Of a stretch of DNA of 64,000 nucleotides, positions 25,632 to 37,365 are shown in pieces. Under the pieces are notes generated by a model. It worked only from the letters and a program-made list of their open reading frames with translations. It had not been told where the DNA came from and made no database searches. The stretch spans positions 16,504,501 to 16,568,500 of the forward strand of contig OZ059896.1 of the NCBI GenBank assembly GCA_964057225.1, given 5' to 3'. Position numbers and translations under genes: made by a program. This DNA is from Auanema rhodensis (taxonomy: Eukaryota > Nematoda > Chromadorea > Rhabditida > Rhabditidae). The first letter of the stretch is position 1, and every line of letters starts with the position of its first letter.

Positions 25632-26769
25632 TTAATGATGTCCGTGATGGTGATGATGATGATGTCCATGACGGCCAGTTTCAATTACAACTACAGGTCT
25701 AGATGGTCTGATGATTGGTTCAACAATAATTTCTTGACGTGGTGGTGGTGCAACAATTATTGGTGCTGGAGCAATCAATTGTGGAGCCATCATTGGAGCA
25801 ATACCTACCCCTCCTCCGATTTGGATTCCACCCCCGTTGTGTCCGTGGAAGTGCTCGAAATGAATCTTAGAGACGCGAACATCCCCACTGATGGCTAAAG
25901 CACGAATGTGTTGAGCTTCATGATGATGACGGATGTGGAAATGGCAGAGATGATTTCCATCAACGTGTACAGAGAAGTGATCGTGATGTCTGGTGATTCT
26001 CAAGTGGAAGTGGTGGTGGAAGCGGAAAACTTGGCAATGTCTCTCCTCCTTTTCCCAACTAAAATAGAAGTTGATTAGTAATTTGGTACCAACTTGATAT
26101 AACTTACTGTCCATGTCTCAAGGTGTTCATGACAATGTGGTGTTCATGTCCATATCCATGGGACATACGGTTAGACATATGAAGAGCAATGCCTTCATGA
26201 GTCAAGAGCTCAACAACGAATCCACTGAAAAGGAGGAGATATGAGGTAAGAACAGGGAGAATATTTTATTTGATTTTAAGAATATTGGATGAGATAGTTC
26301 GAAAAATAGAAAAAAATATGAAGAAATTATTATTATAACTATGCATACATATGTTAAAAATTAAAATAAAACTATTTAGTTATCTTTTTATCAATCATAT
26401 AAAATTAAAATTTTATATGGTAAAATGATAATCGTTTATTCGTTTTATTTGTTTGATTTTTAGGTTTCATATGATCTGAATTGTGATTATAAAATTAATT
26501 TCATATTCTGATTTCTAGATCATATTTTTCGAAATATTTTAATGAAAAAGTTTGAAAAGTTTACTTGTGAACTCCTTCGACTGGTTCTCCATGAATGTCA
26601 ATGGTGGCATCATGATTCATACCTCCATAGATGGGGGTCTCCATTGGGATTGGCTAAACATTGAAAGGTTTATTAGAAAATTTCAAAAAATTCTAATATG
26701 ATGTTGAAATGAAATGAAATGTAATGGAAAATGAGTTATAAAACATACTGGGTAATCGATGATATGCAT
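25632..26769 (-). CDS. Histidine-rich galectin
   Basis: The gene has four coding exons on the minus strand: 26769-26749, 26653-26565, 26224-26108 and 26058-25632. The phases join to give 217 aa with no signal peptide. The fold and order match the galectin downstream: GFVVELLTHEGIALHMSNR, then N70, then W77-x-x-E80-x-R82 in HWEKEER. The canonical H-x-N-x-R is H52-x-S54-x-R56, so the Asn contacting galactose is Ser here. By my count 42 of 217 residues (about 19%) are His, spread through the predicted beta strands (FRFHHHFHLR, HLCHFHIRHHH) and ending in a run of seven His plus GHH. A Gly/Ala/Pro/Ile-rich linker (GGGIQIGGGVGIAP, then APPP) precedes the tail. The pattern suggests metal binding (Zn, Cu, Ni) or pH-dependent association rather than ordinary lactose binding; that function is inference. 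The last exon corresponds to three exons of the paralogue, so intron loss or gain followed duplication. Confidence 0.9.
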
Positions 26770-26870
26770 GGTTTAGTTAGTATAGTATGTGATTGAACTT
26801 GAATAGACTGGAAGACGGGTTTGTCTCCAAGAGAGGTGTCGAAACTGACGATTGTAATGCTGTGAATGAA

Positions 26871-26882
26871 GCTTATAAAGAG
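26871..26882 (-). promoter_or_regulatory. TATA-like box of the histidine-rich galectin
   Basis: On the minus strand CTCTTTATAAGC lies about 100 nt before the ATG at 26769. That would place the transcription start near 26845 with a 5' UTR of about 75 nt. The call rests on motif and position only. Confidence 0.45.
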
Positions 26883-28501
26883 CTCGGAGCTTAGAATCTT
26901 ATCGGTGATTTTTTGATTGTAACTGATGAGCGTCATGCAGAAAGATGATTCATGCATTTTCTCCGCCCATATTGCTCTTGCTCTCGCAGAGTTTGCTCTC
27001 ATGCAATGACGTTCTAACACATCGTTATCATCCTTTTAGATTTCTTTCTTCCTTTCTTCTTCTTTTCATGTTTGATTCCTTATTGGGAATCCCGTCGCTA
27101 GTACGGTCCAACTACCATCTGATCTCTCGGTTGATCGTTCGTTTTCTCTCATTCTCTTCAGTCGAAGCTAGCAAAGGTAAACTATTCATTCATTCATCTT
27201 ATTGATCGGGGCAATGTAAAAAGAAATGATGATATAAGTATAGAGTGTGATTATCGGTTTAAAGCACTGTAAAGCTTTCTCTATGACACAACTGAAATAT
27301 GATAGAAAAATTCTAAGAAAATACAGAAATACTATAAGAGATAAAAAGATAATATTATAAGATAATGCTTTAACTTTTCATTATGTCCCACTCATATCAT
27401 ACAGACTAATTAGAATCATTTCCGATTTTTGAGCTTTGATAAAACAAATATTCTTCTCATACATTTTGCACCCAAAATGGCCCCCCCCTTCCTCCCCGAA
27501 TTATCATTTCAGCTTAAATTCTTTTACAGTATTCAATTAAATATCAAATTAATATATTATATAATCTACATAAGATTATTACAATAGAATGATTGAAATT
27601 ATAAATTGAAAAGATTATAATTCTTTCTTTCCACCCAAATATATTTCTGTCTCATTTTCAATTACTTTTGTCGGAATATACAATTTTTAAACATAATTTT
27701 ACATTTCATATGTATCACTTTGCTAATCAGCTGCATTAAATGAATGATTGTATCCTAGATTTCAACATATGAAACAACCAACTAGAAACATCTTCTTCTT
27801 TTTTTTCTCGAAACTTCTTTTATTTGAGAAATTTTGATGAAATATTCATCTCATAGTATTACTCATCACTATAATCATATCATTTTAAAATATTTTTTTT
27901 TCGTTCGTTTGACTTACGTCATGAGTGCATACAGTGTGACCTGCATGAGAATGTTGGAGAATTGTTTGAGCATGGTTTATACAATAATCTCAATCAAATG
28001 AAGAAAACTATAAACATAATATAAGTCATACTATACGTATAAGAATTTAAGGTATAAAGACATATTAGGGATCAATATAATTGATTTCATGTTGTTAATA
28101 CTCTATTTGATTATTTTTATATGAAAATGAAAACTTTATGAATATTATATCAACATAGAATATATTAATATTATCAATTTTAATATAATATAATATAAAT
28201 TGTATAATTTATAATTATTATGATTCATTATAACCATGCCATTATAGTAATATTTTTATTTCCATATCGGGAAAATGGCTCATATCATACAAGGAAGTCA
28301 TGAATTGTCAGTCTTCTATCGTTGAAAATCAGATATGATATACACCCACTCATAATATCATCAAAAGTACCAGGTGTTCGACTTTCAAATCTTATAAACA
28401 TACATGAAAAACTGTAATTTGCGATCCAACTCTTCATTACAAATAAAAACACAGATATTCTTAAATTACATATATCCTTATATACATTAAGAAACAAATA
28501 T
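26883..28501. other. Intergenic DNA between histidine-rich galectin and small secreted protein gene
   Basis: The first 300 nt are pyrimidine-rich on the + strand and the rest is AT-rich. There is a C8 run near 27480. A CRE-like TTACGTCAT lies at 27914-27922. A minus-strand AATAAA at 28260-28255, about 240 nt past the stop of the next gene, is a plausible poly(A) signal. No gene was seen. Confidence 0.5.
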
Positions 28502-29106
28502 TTAATTGGAATCTTTGTTGGTTGGCTTAAGACTTTCAGCCTGTTGTCTGTGCTGGTTAACGGCAGTTCCGTGGGAAGCTCCACGTACACGAGATGATCC
28601 AATCATGTTTTTTCCAGGCATATGTGGTGGAGCCTATATATTTTATTTTATTATAAATTTTAATGAATAGATTTAAAATTATATTATTTCAAGTTTTAAT
28701 GCTAATCATATTGAAGCTTGAAACATAAAATAGAATGATATCATATAGTTTTTATTGATTGTTATATCACAAAAATTATAAATTGTTTGAACGGAAATTC
28801 CATGACATCAGAAATAAAAACTTTGATTGCTATCACAGCATCTAACGATAAAATAATCTGTGATTTGAATTAAAATAGTATTATCTTCGAAAATTGATAA
28901 TATACACGATTATAATCAAACTGTTTTCATATAATTTTGAAAAAAAATAAAATGTATTAATAACTTACATTGGGAACTTCTTGAGCAGATTGATCCACAT
29001 TAGTAGGGACTTGTTGTCCTTGTTCAGATGACATAGCCTCTGAAGCGAAAATAGCTGTGGCGAAAAGAAGGGCGACAAGCAAGAGATGATGGGCAACACG
29101 AATCAT
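28502..29106 (-). CDS. Small secreted protein of unknown function (89 aa)
   Basis: There are two coding exons on the minus strand, 29106-28969 and 28633-28502, joined in phase 0 to give 89 aa. The N terminus MIRVAHHLLLVALLFATAIF is a strong signal peptide, probably cleaved after ASEA near residue 24. The mature part is about 65 residues, hydrophilic, rich in Gln, Ser, Asn and Pro, with no cysteine and no obvious domain. It ends in a basic stretch (SSRVRGASHGTAVNQHRQQ). A single Arg-x-Arg is visible but there is no clear array of dibasic neuropeptide cleavage sites. I do not recognise the family. A TATA box directly upstream and a short 5' UTR suggest a strongly expressed gene. Confidence 0.8.
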
Positions 29107-29140
29107 GATTGCAATAAAGACTGAATCGACAACTTCAAAA

Positions 29141-29150
29141 CCTTTTTATA
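29141..29150 (-). promoter_or_regulatory. TATA box of the small secreted protein gene
   Basis: TATAAAAAGG on the minus strand sits 35-44 nt before the ATG at 29106. Transcription would start only about 10-15 nt before the ATG, leaving a very short leader. Confidence 0.65.
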
Positions 29151-31682
29151 AAGGACAACAGATGAAACAAACAACACATGAGATTATTTAAAAAAGAGAA
29201 AAAGTGAAGATATCGATTACAAAAGTTTAAATTTCGGAGGTAAACACAATGTGATTGAACTATAAGCTATGTAGACGTTGATGACTCATGATCCTATCAA
29301 TAGAATTGTCGTGTGAAGAAAAATATTAAACTTTTAGCCTTTTTTATAAAATAAAATTATATTATTTCTATTATTTTTATATTATAATTAAAGATATTTA
29401 TATAATAATTATTAAAATAATAAATACAATATCTTATCTGGTAAGTCATATATTGAATATTTTAACAAATAATTTATTTAATTCTTAAAAATAAAACTGA
29501 AGATGACATGCGGTTGTTGATTTAAAAAAGTTATAAAAATGAGAGAAATTTTGTTCTCTTATCAATTCTCTATCATTAAAAATTTATAAAGCTAATTCTT
29601 TGTCTGATTATAAGAAATTAAAAAATATATTGATTTTTTAAGAAATTTAATTGATTACAAATTAAAATTTATAACATTGCTATGAAGTATTATGATATGT
29701 TTCAGTTTTATACATATATATATCACAGAAGCTTGTCCCTTCAATCTTGTTTAGTTTACTAATATTATAAAAAAAAAGATTATTGATTCCCCTCTCCCCT
29801 CCAACTTATCCAATAATGAAAAAATAAAATATATTGAAATGTGCAACATTTATCTTCTTCTTTTTCAACCAAAAAAATTTAAGTCAATGCCTTCATATTC
29901 AGTTTCAATTCTTTCAAATACTTTTTGGAAGTCTCTCTAATTTATTTTGTATATACCACACATAATAAAAATATATAATTATAAATAATATATAGTTATT
30001 AGATTTAAAAAAAATTTATTATGAAATGTTCATGAATTCAGAACGCTTCTTAACATCAGTTTGAAGTCCTCTCTCAAACTCATTATAGAGTAAATACATA
30101 CAATTCTAATTTCTCTTTTCAACTATTTCTCTTATTTTATTTAAAAATATGAAAAATTTGATAATTCTCAATAAAATTTATTCAGTAATGTATGTATAAT
30201 GAAATAAGTTTTTAATAAACCATACAGTAAAAATAATATAATATATTGCATTATTAAGCTGCATTACAACGATTATTATGTGGAATTGATGATGTACTAC
30301 TACTACCTAGAAATACTTAACATTTTACTTTTAATCCATACATTACCCTATCATATTAAGATTTATATATATATATTATGCATATATACATACATAATAT
30401 GTACATAAACTGATAATTAAGAACTATTATTCACTATTAGAATTTTTAAAAAAATAGACAAAAATATTTCATTATATGTATATTATAATTTATACAATAA
30501 AGGGTTAAATTTTTAAAATATCCAATAAGTTCAATTTTCAAAAAAAAAAAGAAAAAACTATTTTAAAACTTTCAATTATTTTTCTTTTTATACTTATTAT
30601 TATATCATTTATAATAATTAATATAGAAATAAAAGAAAATATTAATTATTCAATCGCAATCTACATAATTTTTCTTTTTATCTCAAAATATATTTCCCTC
30701 TTTTTTGAATTTGCTAATTATGCTAATCTTATGGATTTTGCGTGCACTTCACGTGGAAACTTGAGAAAATTCATTTTATGCTCATCTTGTGGCACATGCG
30801 GTTGCCTTTTAAATTCTTTCTCATCATTTTCAGAAATCTTTTCGATCGGCACTGAAGTTATTGAGACGGCTTAAAATCCCTTTCTAATGAGAAAGAGAAA
30901 AAGAAAAAACGTGATGAGAAACTCAAAAACAATGTGGTTGAAGTTTTCCAATATACTATTTGTTATTTTATAAGGCATATTAAGTTAAAGATTATCCTCA
31001 GTTGTAAAAGTGTGAAAGATGAAACCCATGAACTTCGTATGGTTACTGAACTCTTGATCTGCTTTTAATTTTGAGAACTCAAATAAAATGTTTATGATTG
31101 CCGAGGTAATTGCGATGGTTTTCCGAAACGTCAGACAGAAAGCTTCTTAATTCAGCAGCAAAAATTTATTTTAAGTTGAAAAACAGTATGAATTAATCAA
31201 ATAAATTTAAAAGATAGCAACATAAAAAGAGCCAATAGCATGAATTTCATTGAAGTTTCAATTTCCTGCGAGAGTTTGTGTTAGAGGACACGAGGTGTAA
31301 GAGAGAGAAAGAGAGAGAAGTTTTGGTATGAGTCTTAAAAAAAGAGAGAGAAAGAGATGAAGGGAGAGAGAGAGAGTGAGTGAGAGAGAGAGAAAGGAGG
31401 GGAAAACATCAAATGAAACCTTATGAAAAGTATTACAGAGAGAAATATATATAAAAGGGTGGGCTTTCTAGTCTGCACTTCAGACAACCTAAGTGCTGTC
31501 GTAATTTTCCTGAAATTCAAATGAAAATGTGAAAATTAATCAAAATCATACAGGAAATGATGATGAGGATTGTTGTCCTATTGAGAGAACAGAGGTTTTT
31601 CTGTTATTTGTATGGTCAATAGACATCTTTGATAATCGATGAGTAATATTTTCATAATAACCTTTCTGAAAAAGAATCAACT
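29151..31682. other. AT-rich intergenic region
   Basis: This stretch is extremely AT-rich from about 29330 to 30700. A purine-rich block with several GA runs covers 31290-31440. A CACGTG E-box lies at 30750-30755. No exon chain was seen on either strand. It should contain the globin gene's poly(A) site, but I could not place it confidently. Confidence 0.5.
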
Positions 31683-32595
31683 TTAAAGCATTCTTTCCAA
31701 CTTAGTTAGTTTCAGCTGAGTCGGTTGTAAAATTTTGAAACAATTATGGCTGAAGTAAACAAAGTTACAAATAGATTTTGTCGTTTGAAATGTCTTTCTT
31801 CTTTCTAAATAAGCTTTTTGGAACATTTTTTTGAGATTTTTTTTGAAGACAAACACCAAGGATAATCGTATTGATTTGTGCTGATATTTCTGCAAAAATG
31901 AACAAAGAAAGCAAATCTTTCTGACCTTTATAGCCTTCATGACCCCTCGCAATAAATTTCTCCATTGAATGATAGCTTCATCTACATCAGTATCAGGGAA
32001 TTTTCTTGAACCTGCTAAGACTTTTCTGACTTGATAGATAGTACATTCCAAGAATGTAGACCAGTAATAACTTCTATAATAGAAGATAAGATGTAACAAA
32101 ATGAAAATAGCATTTCCAGAATTTCACCTGAATTTTCCAGATAATTCCAATTTGCCATGACGTTTTCCCAGATTATCCAAAATTGGCTCAAGGCTTTCAA
32201 TGTGATCTATTGCAGCCACAGCTGATTCAATAACCTGCAAATAATGAGCAAAATATTGTGAAATCAATGTTGTCATCATTGAAACCTGCACAAATCGCAA
32301 GGCTTGAAAGCTGAATTCATTCTGTTTCTTATCCGTTCTTCCGTCATCACGAAATTTCATTTTAGGAAATAGTCTACGAATTTCAGGACACTGAAAATCA
32401 AGAGATGTTTTGGTTATTATTGAATATTCTATTCAGTCTTCTTGATTATGAAGTATTTGTTACCTGATTGAAAATCATTCCGTATATATCACATCCAAGG
32501 CTCTGCTTATTTGGTTGAAGAATAGCCCAAGATTTCAAAAGTTTTTCCTTTTCTTCTGCGGTGAAAGGATACCAATCCGTTTTATCGATCTGCAT
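31683..32595 (-). CDS. Globin, nematode type, with basic C-terminal extension
   Basis: The minus-strand exons are 32595-32464, 32390-32286, 32234-32128, 32073-31926 and probably 31889-31683, giving 232 aa. The A helix is visible as FTAEEKEKLLKSWAIL. CD1 Phe is F52 in RLFPKM. The probable E7 residue is Gln73 (FSFQALRF), as in several nematode globins. The proximal F8 His is H105 in LDNLGKRHGKL. A G/H region follows (YYWSTFLECTIYQVRKVL, AIIQWRNLLRGVMKAI). It should bind haem and act in the cytoplasm in oxygen or redox chemistry. The globin fold ends near residue 164. The remaining 68 residues are Lys-rich and match nothing I know; the true end could be spliced differently. The 36-nt gap between the last two exons has good splice signals but is also open in frame. 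TTCAG lies directly before ATG 32595, so an upstream exon or trans-splicing is possible. Confidence 0.85.
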
Positions 32596-32693
32596 CTGAA
32601 TTCAAATAGAATAAAGTTAAGATAAATAGTTAAATTATAAAATAACAAATGAATAAAACGTTTCTTATACATATGAGAGGTAAGAAGAAAGAG

Positions 32694-32746
<53 letters not shown>

Positions 32747-35700
32747 AGAGAAATGAGATTAATACGACGAAAGCTTAGAGAAATACAAAAAAAAATTAAT
32801 AGATTGCATTAGAAAATTAGATATTTAGATTTGATACGAAAAACAATAAGGTTTTATTGCTTAAAACTATTTTGGAAAACAATTCATCAATAAATTCAAT
32901 CAGAATATGTTAAAAGCTGTCTGTCTCTTCATATAAAGTATATTGAGTTCATCTGTCTACATTAATGTTTACAAGTTTGTAGTTTTAAGAAGTATATTTA
33001 GATATCATCAAAAAATTAACATTTTGATCAAAAAATATAATTTTTCTTTGAAACATACCCATTAGAAGTAGTTTTTGAATGAGAAAATAAGAAAATGACA
33101 GCTAAATTAGATGTAGAAATGTTCAAATACATCGTCAAACGAGCATTTAACCAGCAAATTATGCTGAGCGTTAAGACTGAAAGACGAAATTTGAGATGAG
33201 TTCGAGGTCTGGAAGACTAACATTCGATGAAAAAGGGCATTTTGGGCTAAAGGTTCATGCAAAGATTTGAATGGCACGACAAAACTACGACAAAGAAGAC
33301 GAGTCGATTCTCCCCATGAAGTTGCTCTGGTGCTTTTAAGATTGGGAGGTGTTCGAGCAGTTAGTAGTCAACCACCATCACCACCATGATGATGGCGATC
33401 ATGCAAGTTGTCTGCTTTCGCTTATGTTCATTCTCTCCCATTTGCATTCCGAGTCCTTGTTCTTTCTCTCTCTCTCTAACTCTCTGCTTTTCAATTTATC
33501 ATTTTCACCCTTTCTGGCTTCTCCATTGCACCTCGAATCGAGCTTGATAGGAGTTTCACAACTTGTTTAATTACATTTGAAAAGATCAGAGAGGCTCTGG
33601 GAAATGAGAGAAAACTGAAAACGGAAATGAGCCGAAGAGGTCAGACACATAGCCATCAGACTGGTTGGAAGAAAAACGAAAGAAGAATAAGTCGACAGAG
33701 GACGACATCTATCGTTGTCGCATAGCCGGCAGTAGCGATGTAAGCATCATATTGCGCTTGCTTCTGATGAAGATCAAGAAGACGTCAATGAGTGAAACAT
33801 GATCAACGACGAATGAGGCAGAAGTTCGTAATGATAGATAACTTGCGAACAAGAGAGTAGAATCAAACACATTCGATAGATTATATAACATATAAGAGAT
33901 TTTGAGAAAGAGAATGTATAAAGAGAGTAACATTCGTCTAATATGAAAATGAGGAAGGGATGTATGCTGTAGACGAAAGAAGAACGAATAAGTTGAAGCG
34001 AATGCTCCAGATAAGGAAAGCCATGTGTGCGTGGATGATGATGACTAAGTGATGAAGTAACAATTCTGACGAAAACTGGAGAGAATCGGAAGAAGATAAT
34101 ATAAGAAAGATAGAAATAAATTAAAAAACTTATGAAGAAATAGAATAAAATATGAAGTAATGAGCAAATTTGAAACGAATAAAGTGATATTTGAAATAGG
34201 AAAAAGTTCAAAATATCATGCTGGATGTGTAAGATTACTGAAGTGGAAGACAAAAGGAAAATCAAAATCAAATCATTCTGATTTTTCGCTGTTAATGCTG
34301 ATGCTGATGATGAGGATGATGAAGTTTGGACGAATAAACTTTGCCTAGATTCTTTTTCAAGTAAATATGAAGAAATATATGCAGAATATGCTTTTTCACG
34401 ACTTTTGTTCTTGATGTCCATGTGAGAAAATGAACAAATAATCTCAAAAAAGTATTTTGAATAAGCTTGAAGCTGACATGAAAGCTTGTGCAAAAATCTT
34501 TGAGCAAGTAATTTAATCGTGAGAAAAAGGAGAAAAAATGAGTATTCTTAATGTAACATTTGCATAAAACAAAAAGAAAAAAAACGAAAGATTTAAGTCA
34601 GAAGCTTAAGCAACGAAAACATATACGACAAGAAGTTTAAGGTTGAGAAATGAAATGTGAAGAATGGATGAGAGTGACGAACGATTTAGAGTCGAAAGCT
34701 TTGAAAAAAAGCTTCAGGATCATGCATATGTGCAGCAAAACGCTAACTCACATTGATCAAAATAGTCTGAATGTACGTTTTCGAAGAGAAAATATTAGAA
34801 GTTCACATTCGATAAGAAGAGTTTTAAATTGAAATTAATGGCTTATGGATGAAGAGGTAGAGCTTACAATGAGATTTGTTATCATGCTTATACGTACATC
34901 TGTTGTACATATGTATACTGAAGTCATATAAAGTTTAAAGTTTTTAATATTTACGTCAACGCATTACTTGATCTGAATTTAAGGAATCGTTAAAGAAATA
35001 TCTTGATGAAGGGCTTCGGCAACTGCTGCCAAAAATACCACACAGCCTCATTTGGAACAGCTTTTCATCTAAACTTTTTATTTGCAACTTACAACTTGTT
35101 GGTTTTTTAAGTTCAAAAGGTTACTTTTATTATTTATTTAACGTTATATTTTGTTTCTAAAATAACAAAAGAAAAGAAATTGGCTAAAGGTTAGTGGTTG
35201 GTTAGATGCATATGCATGTATGTGAATGTGTATGTTTGAAGTTTGTTTGAATGAACCAAAATTCGGTTATTTGAACCGATTGTCAACTTACCTTTTGAAA
35301 GAATTTGAAGTGTCATCTTGAAAGGTTTTAGAAAGGTTTATTATATTACCAACAAACTAATGCTGGAAAAAAGTAGTAGGAAAAGATAGATGACTTTGAG
35401 TGAGGTAAATATGTTTAAAACAAGCTGTAAGTATAAATGTATATATCTGTATTTAATATAATTTGGATATAAAAAAAAAGAAATAATTAAACTAAAACTG
35501 AACAAAAATTTCGAATTATTATGTTATTTTGCAAAAAAGACTCGAAGACGAACAAGATCTTGAATACAATCGTTCATCCGCGTCAACTGGTATGAGACTT
35601 TTGATGTGATGTTTACTTGAAATAATTAATTATATTGATATTAATTAAATATAATTGTAAAATGTATTATATAAATTAATAAATAAAAAAATAAAATTCA

Positions 35701-37362
35701 AATGAAGAAGTAAAACATCAAAGCTTGTAGTCGTTTGTTGTTCAAGAAATGTACGATTGAATGAACAAATGTCAAAATCAAAATCAAAAGGGATTGACTA
35801 GATAAAGCCAATCAGATGCTCGTACTAGCATTATTTTTCCTTATTTCTCGCTAATTCCTTTCTTAGTTTTTCTTCTTTAATTTGAACATTGAATAAGTAA
35901 GCTTTGAACAATCACTGACACATTAATTCAACTATTAACATTTTTGAATTTGACGAAAGAAAAGAGACTAAAGTTGAACTTGAATTCCAAAAACTGAATA
36001 TATTGTGTAAATGAAAGTTGTTAGAAGAAAAACTGATGTAATAGCTTTTATTACGAGTAAAAGATTTTGTTGTTTTTTTTCGCCTCTCAGAATAATTGGT
36101 CTGTTTAGTTTGAATGAACTGAATTAGGATTGATTAAGAAAAACGAAAGGAAAATGTTTGAAGCAGAACATATGTACGGATATAGAAAGAATTTTTTTAA
36201 ATTTTCATTTATATAAAACAAATAAAATTTTAATATTATGTAGTAAGCATTGTAAATATTGTTTTCGATAAAAAAAAATGATTTTGTTGATGAGTTTTAA
36301 TGAAGGCTTGTAGAGTTATCTAACGAGACTCTAACATGTCTCACACGTGCGGGACTCTTGATAAATTCCAATGCTTTTCATTTAAACTGAATCATCTTTC
36401 TTTTTTTCAGTTTTTCTTCTTTTCTTGTTTTCTTCATTAGTACCTCTCTTTCTTTTTATTTTTCTTCTAATCTGCGCCCTCCCTCTCTCTCTATCTCTTC
36501 TCACTCTTAGCCATTTGGAGCAATTACGGAAGACTTTCAACCTCGTCGATCTTTTGATATCGTTTCACAACGAATAGCCTAAGGGCTATTTCTGTTACTG
36601 CTACTGCTTCCGAAACTCTGCCAATGTTTGTTCATTCGATAATTAAATTTGTTATAAAATTCATATTAATTTTCCAAATAATAAGTACAATTTTTAATCA
36701 AGTATAAGACTTTTTTTGATTAAATTCTTTTCTTTAATCAATCCATTTCATTTGTCTTTTCTCTCTTTTTTCTTCATTTTTTCTACTTTGTCTATGTAAG
36801 TTAGATGTAATTCATCACCAACAATCTGACACCTGTTGCTCTTTTCAGTCGTTTTTTCTCAATTTTTAACATTAAATGTTCAATTTTCAGTTCCTCAATC
36901 AAAAGGCTATTGATGATTCAACATTGGAATAAAATGTACTGTGCTACCAACTTCATTAGTATTGACGATTTCGACGGCAAAGAACTGTGACTCTCAAAGT
37001 TATAAACTTAAACGGAAATGTGATTTCGTTTGACTGATAATAGTATAAAATATTAAAAATACATATCTATATCTTATCTATAGAATAAATATTTATTATT
37101 TGAATCATACTCGATAAGCTAATTATATGTTGTCCTCAGGTAAGTACAACAGAAATGAACGTGATAATTCATTCTGTATTTAACGGAGAATGTTTACTGA
37201 TAGGAAACATTAGTCCGAAGGACTTAAATTACCCACAATATCTCCATGTTGTTAGATTTATTTAGATTTACCTTTACATAAGCTTTTCTAAACAAATTAT
37301 ATTTATATATTCTTTCAATTAACCTAATTATTCAGTTGCCATTTATTATTTTTATATCAGTA
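32596..37362. other. Region upstream of globin and of the Ly6-like gene
   Basis: The first 2.3 kb are purine-rich on the + strand, i.e. pyrimidine-rich on the globin's sense strand. A 239-codon open frame on the minus strand (33774-34493) is probably a composition artefact. A small GC-richer island at 35540-35590 has splice-like edges on both strands. A CACGTG E-box lies at 36344-36349. The sequence 36380-36850 is pyrimidine-rich. I could not build a gene model. Confidence 0.45.
32697..32742. repeat. (GA)n microsatellite
   Basis: A pure GA run of about 45 nt lies about 100 nt upstream of the first recognised globin exon. Confidence 0.95.
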
Positions 37363-37365
37363 ATG
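37351..37365 (+). promoter_or_regulatory. Probable spliced-leader acceptor of the Ly6-like gene
   Basis: TTTTTATATCAG is followed by TA and the ATG. A pyrimidine-rich acceptor two bases before a start codon is the usual context for nematode spliced-leader trans-splicing. Confidence 0.5.

Noticed and set aside
25635-25898. 87-codon + strand frame starting with repeated Met
   Set aside because: Antisense shadow of the His-codon-rich last exon of the galectin (ATG repeats are the complement of CAT).
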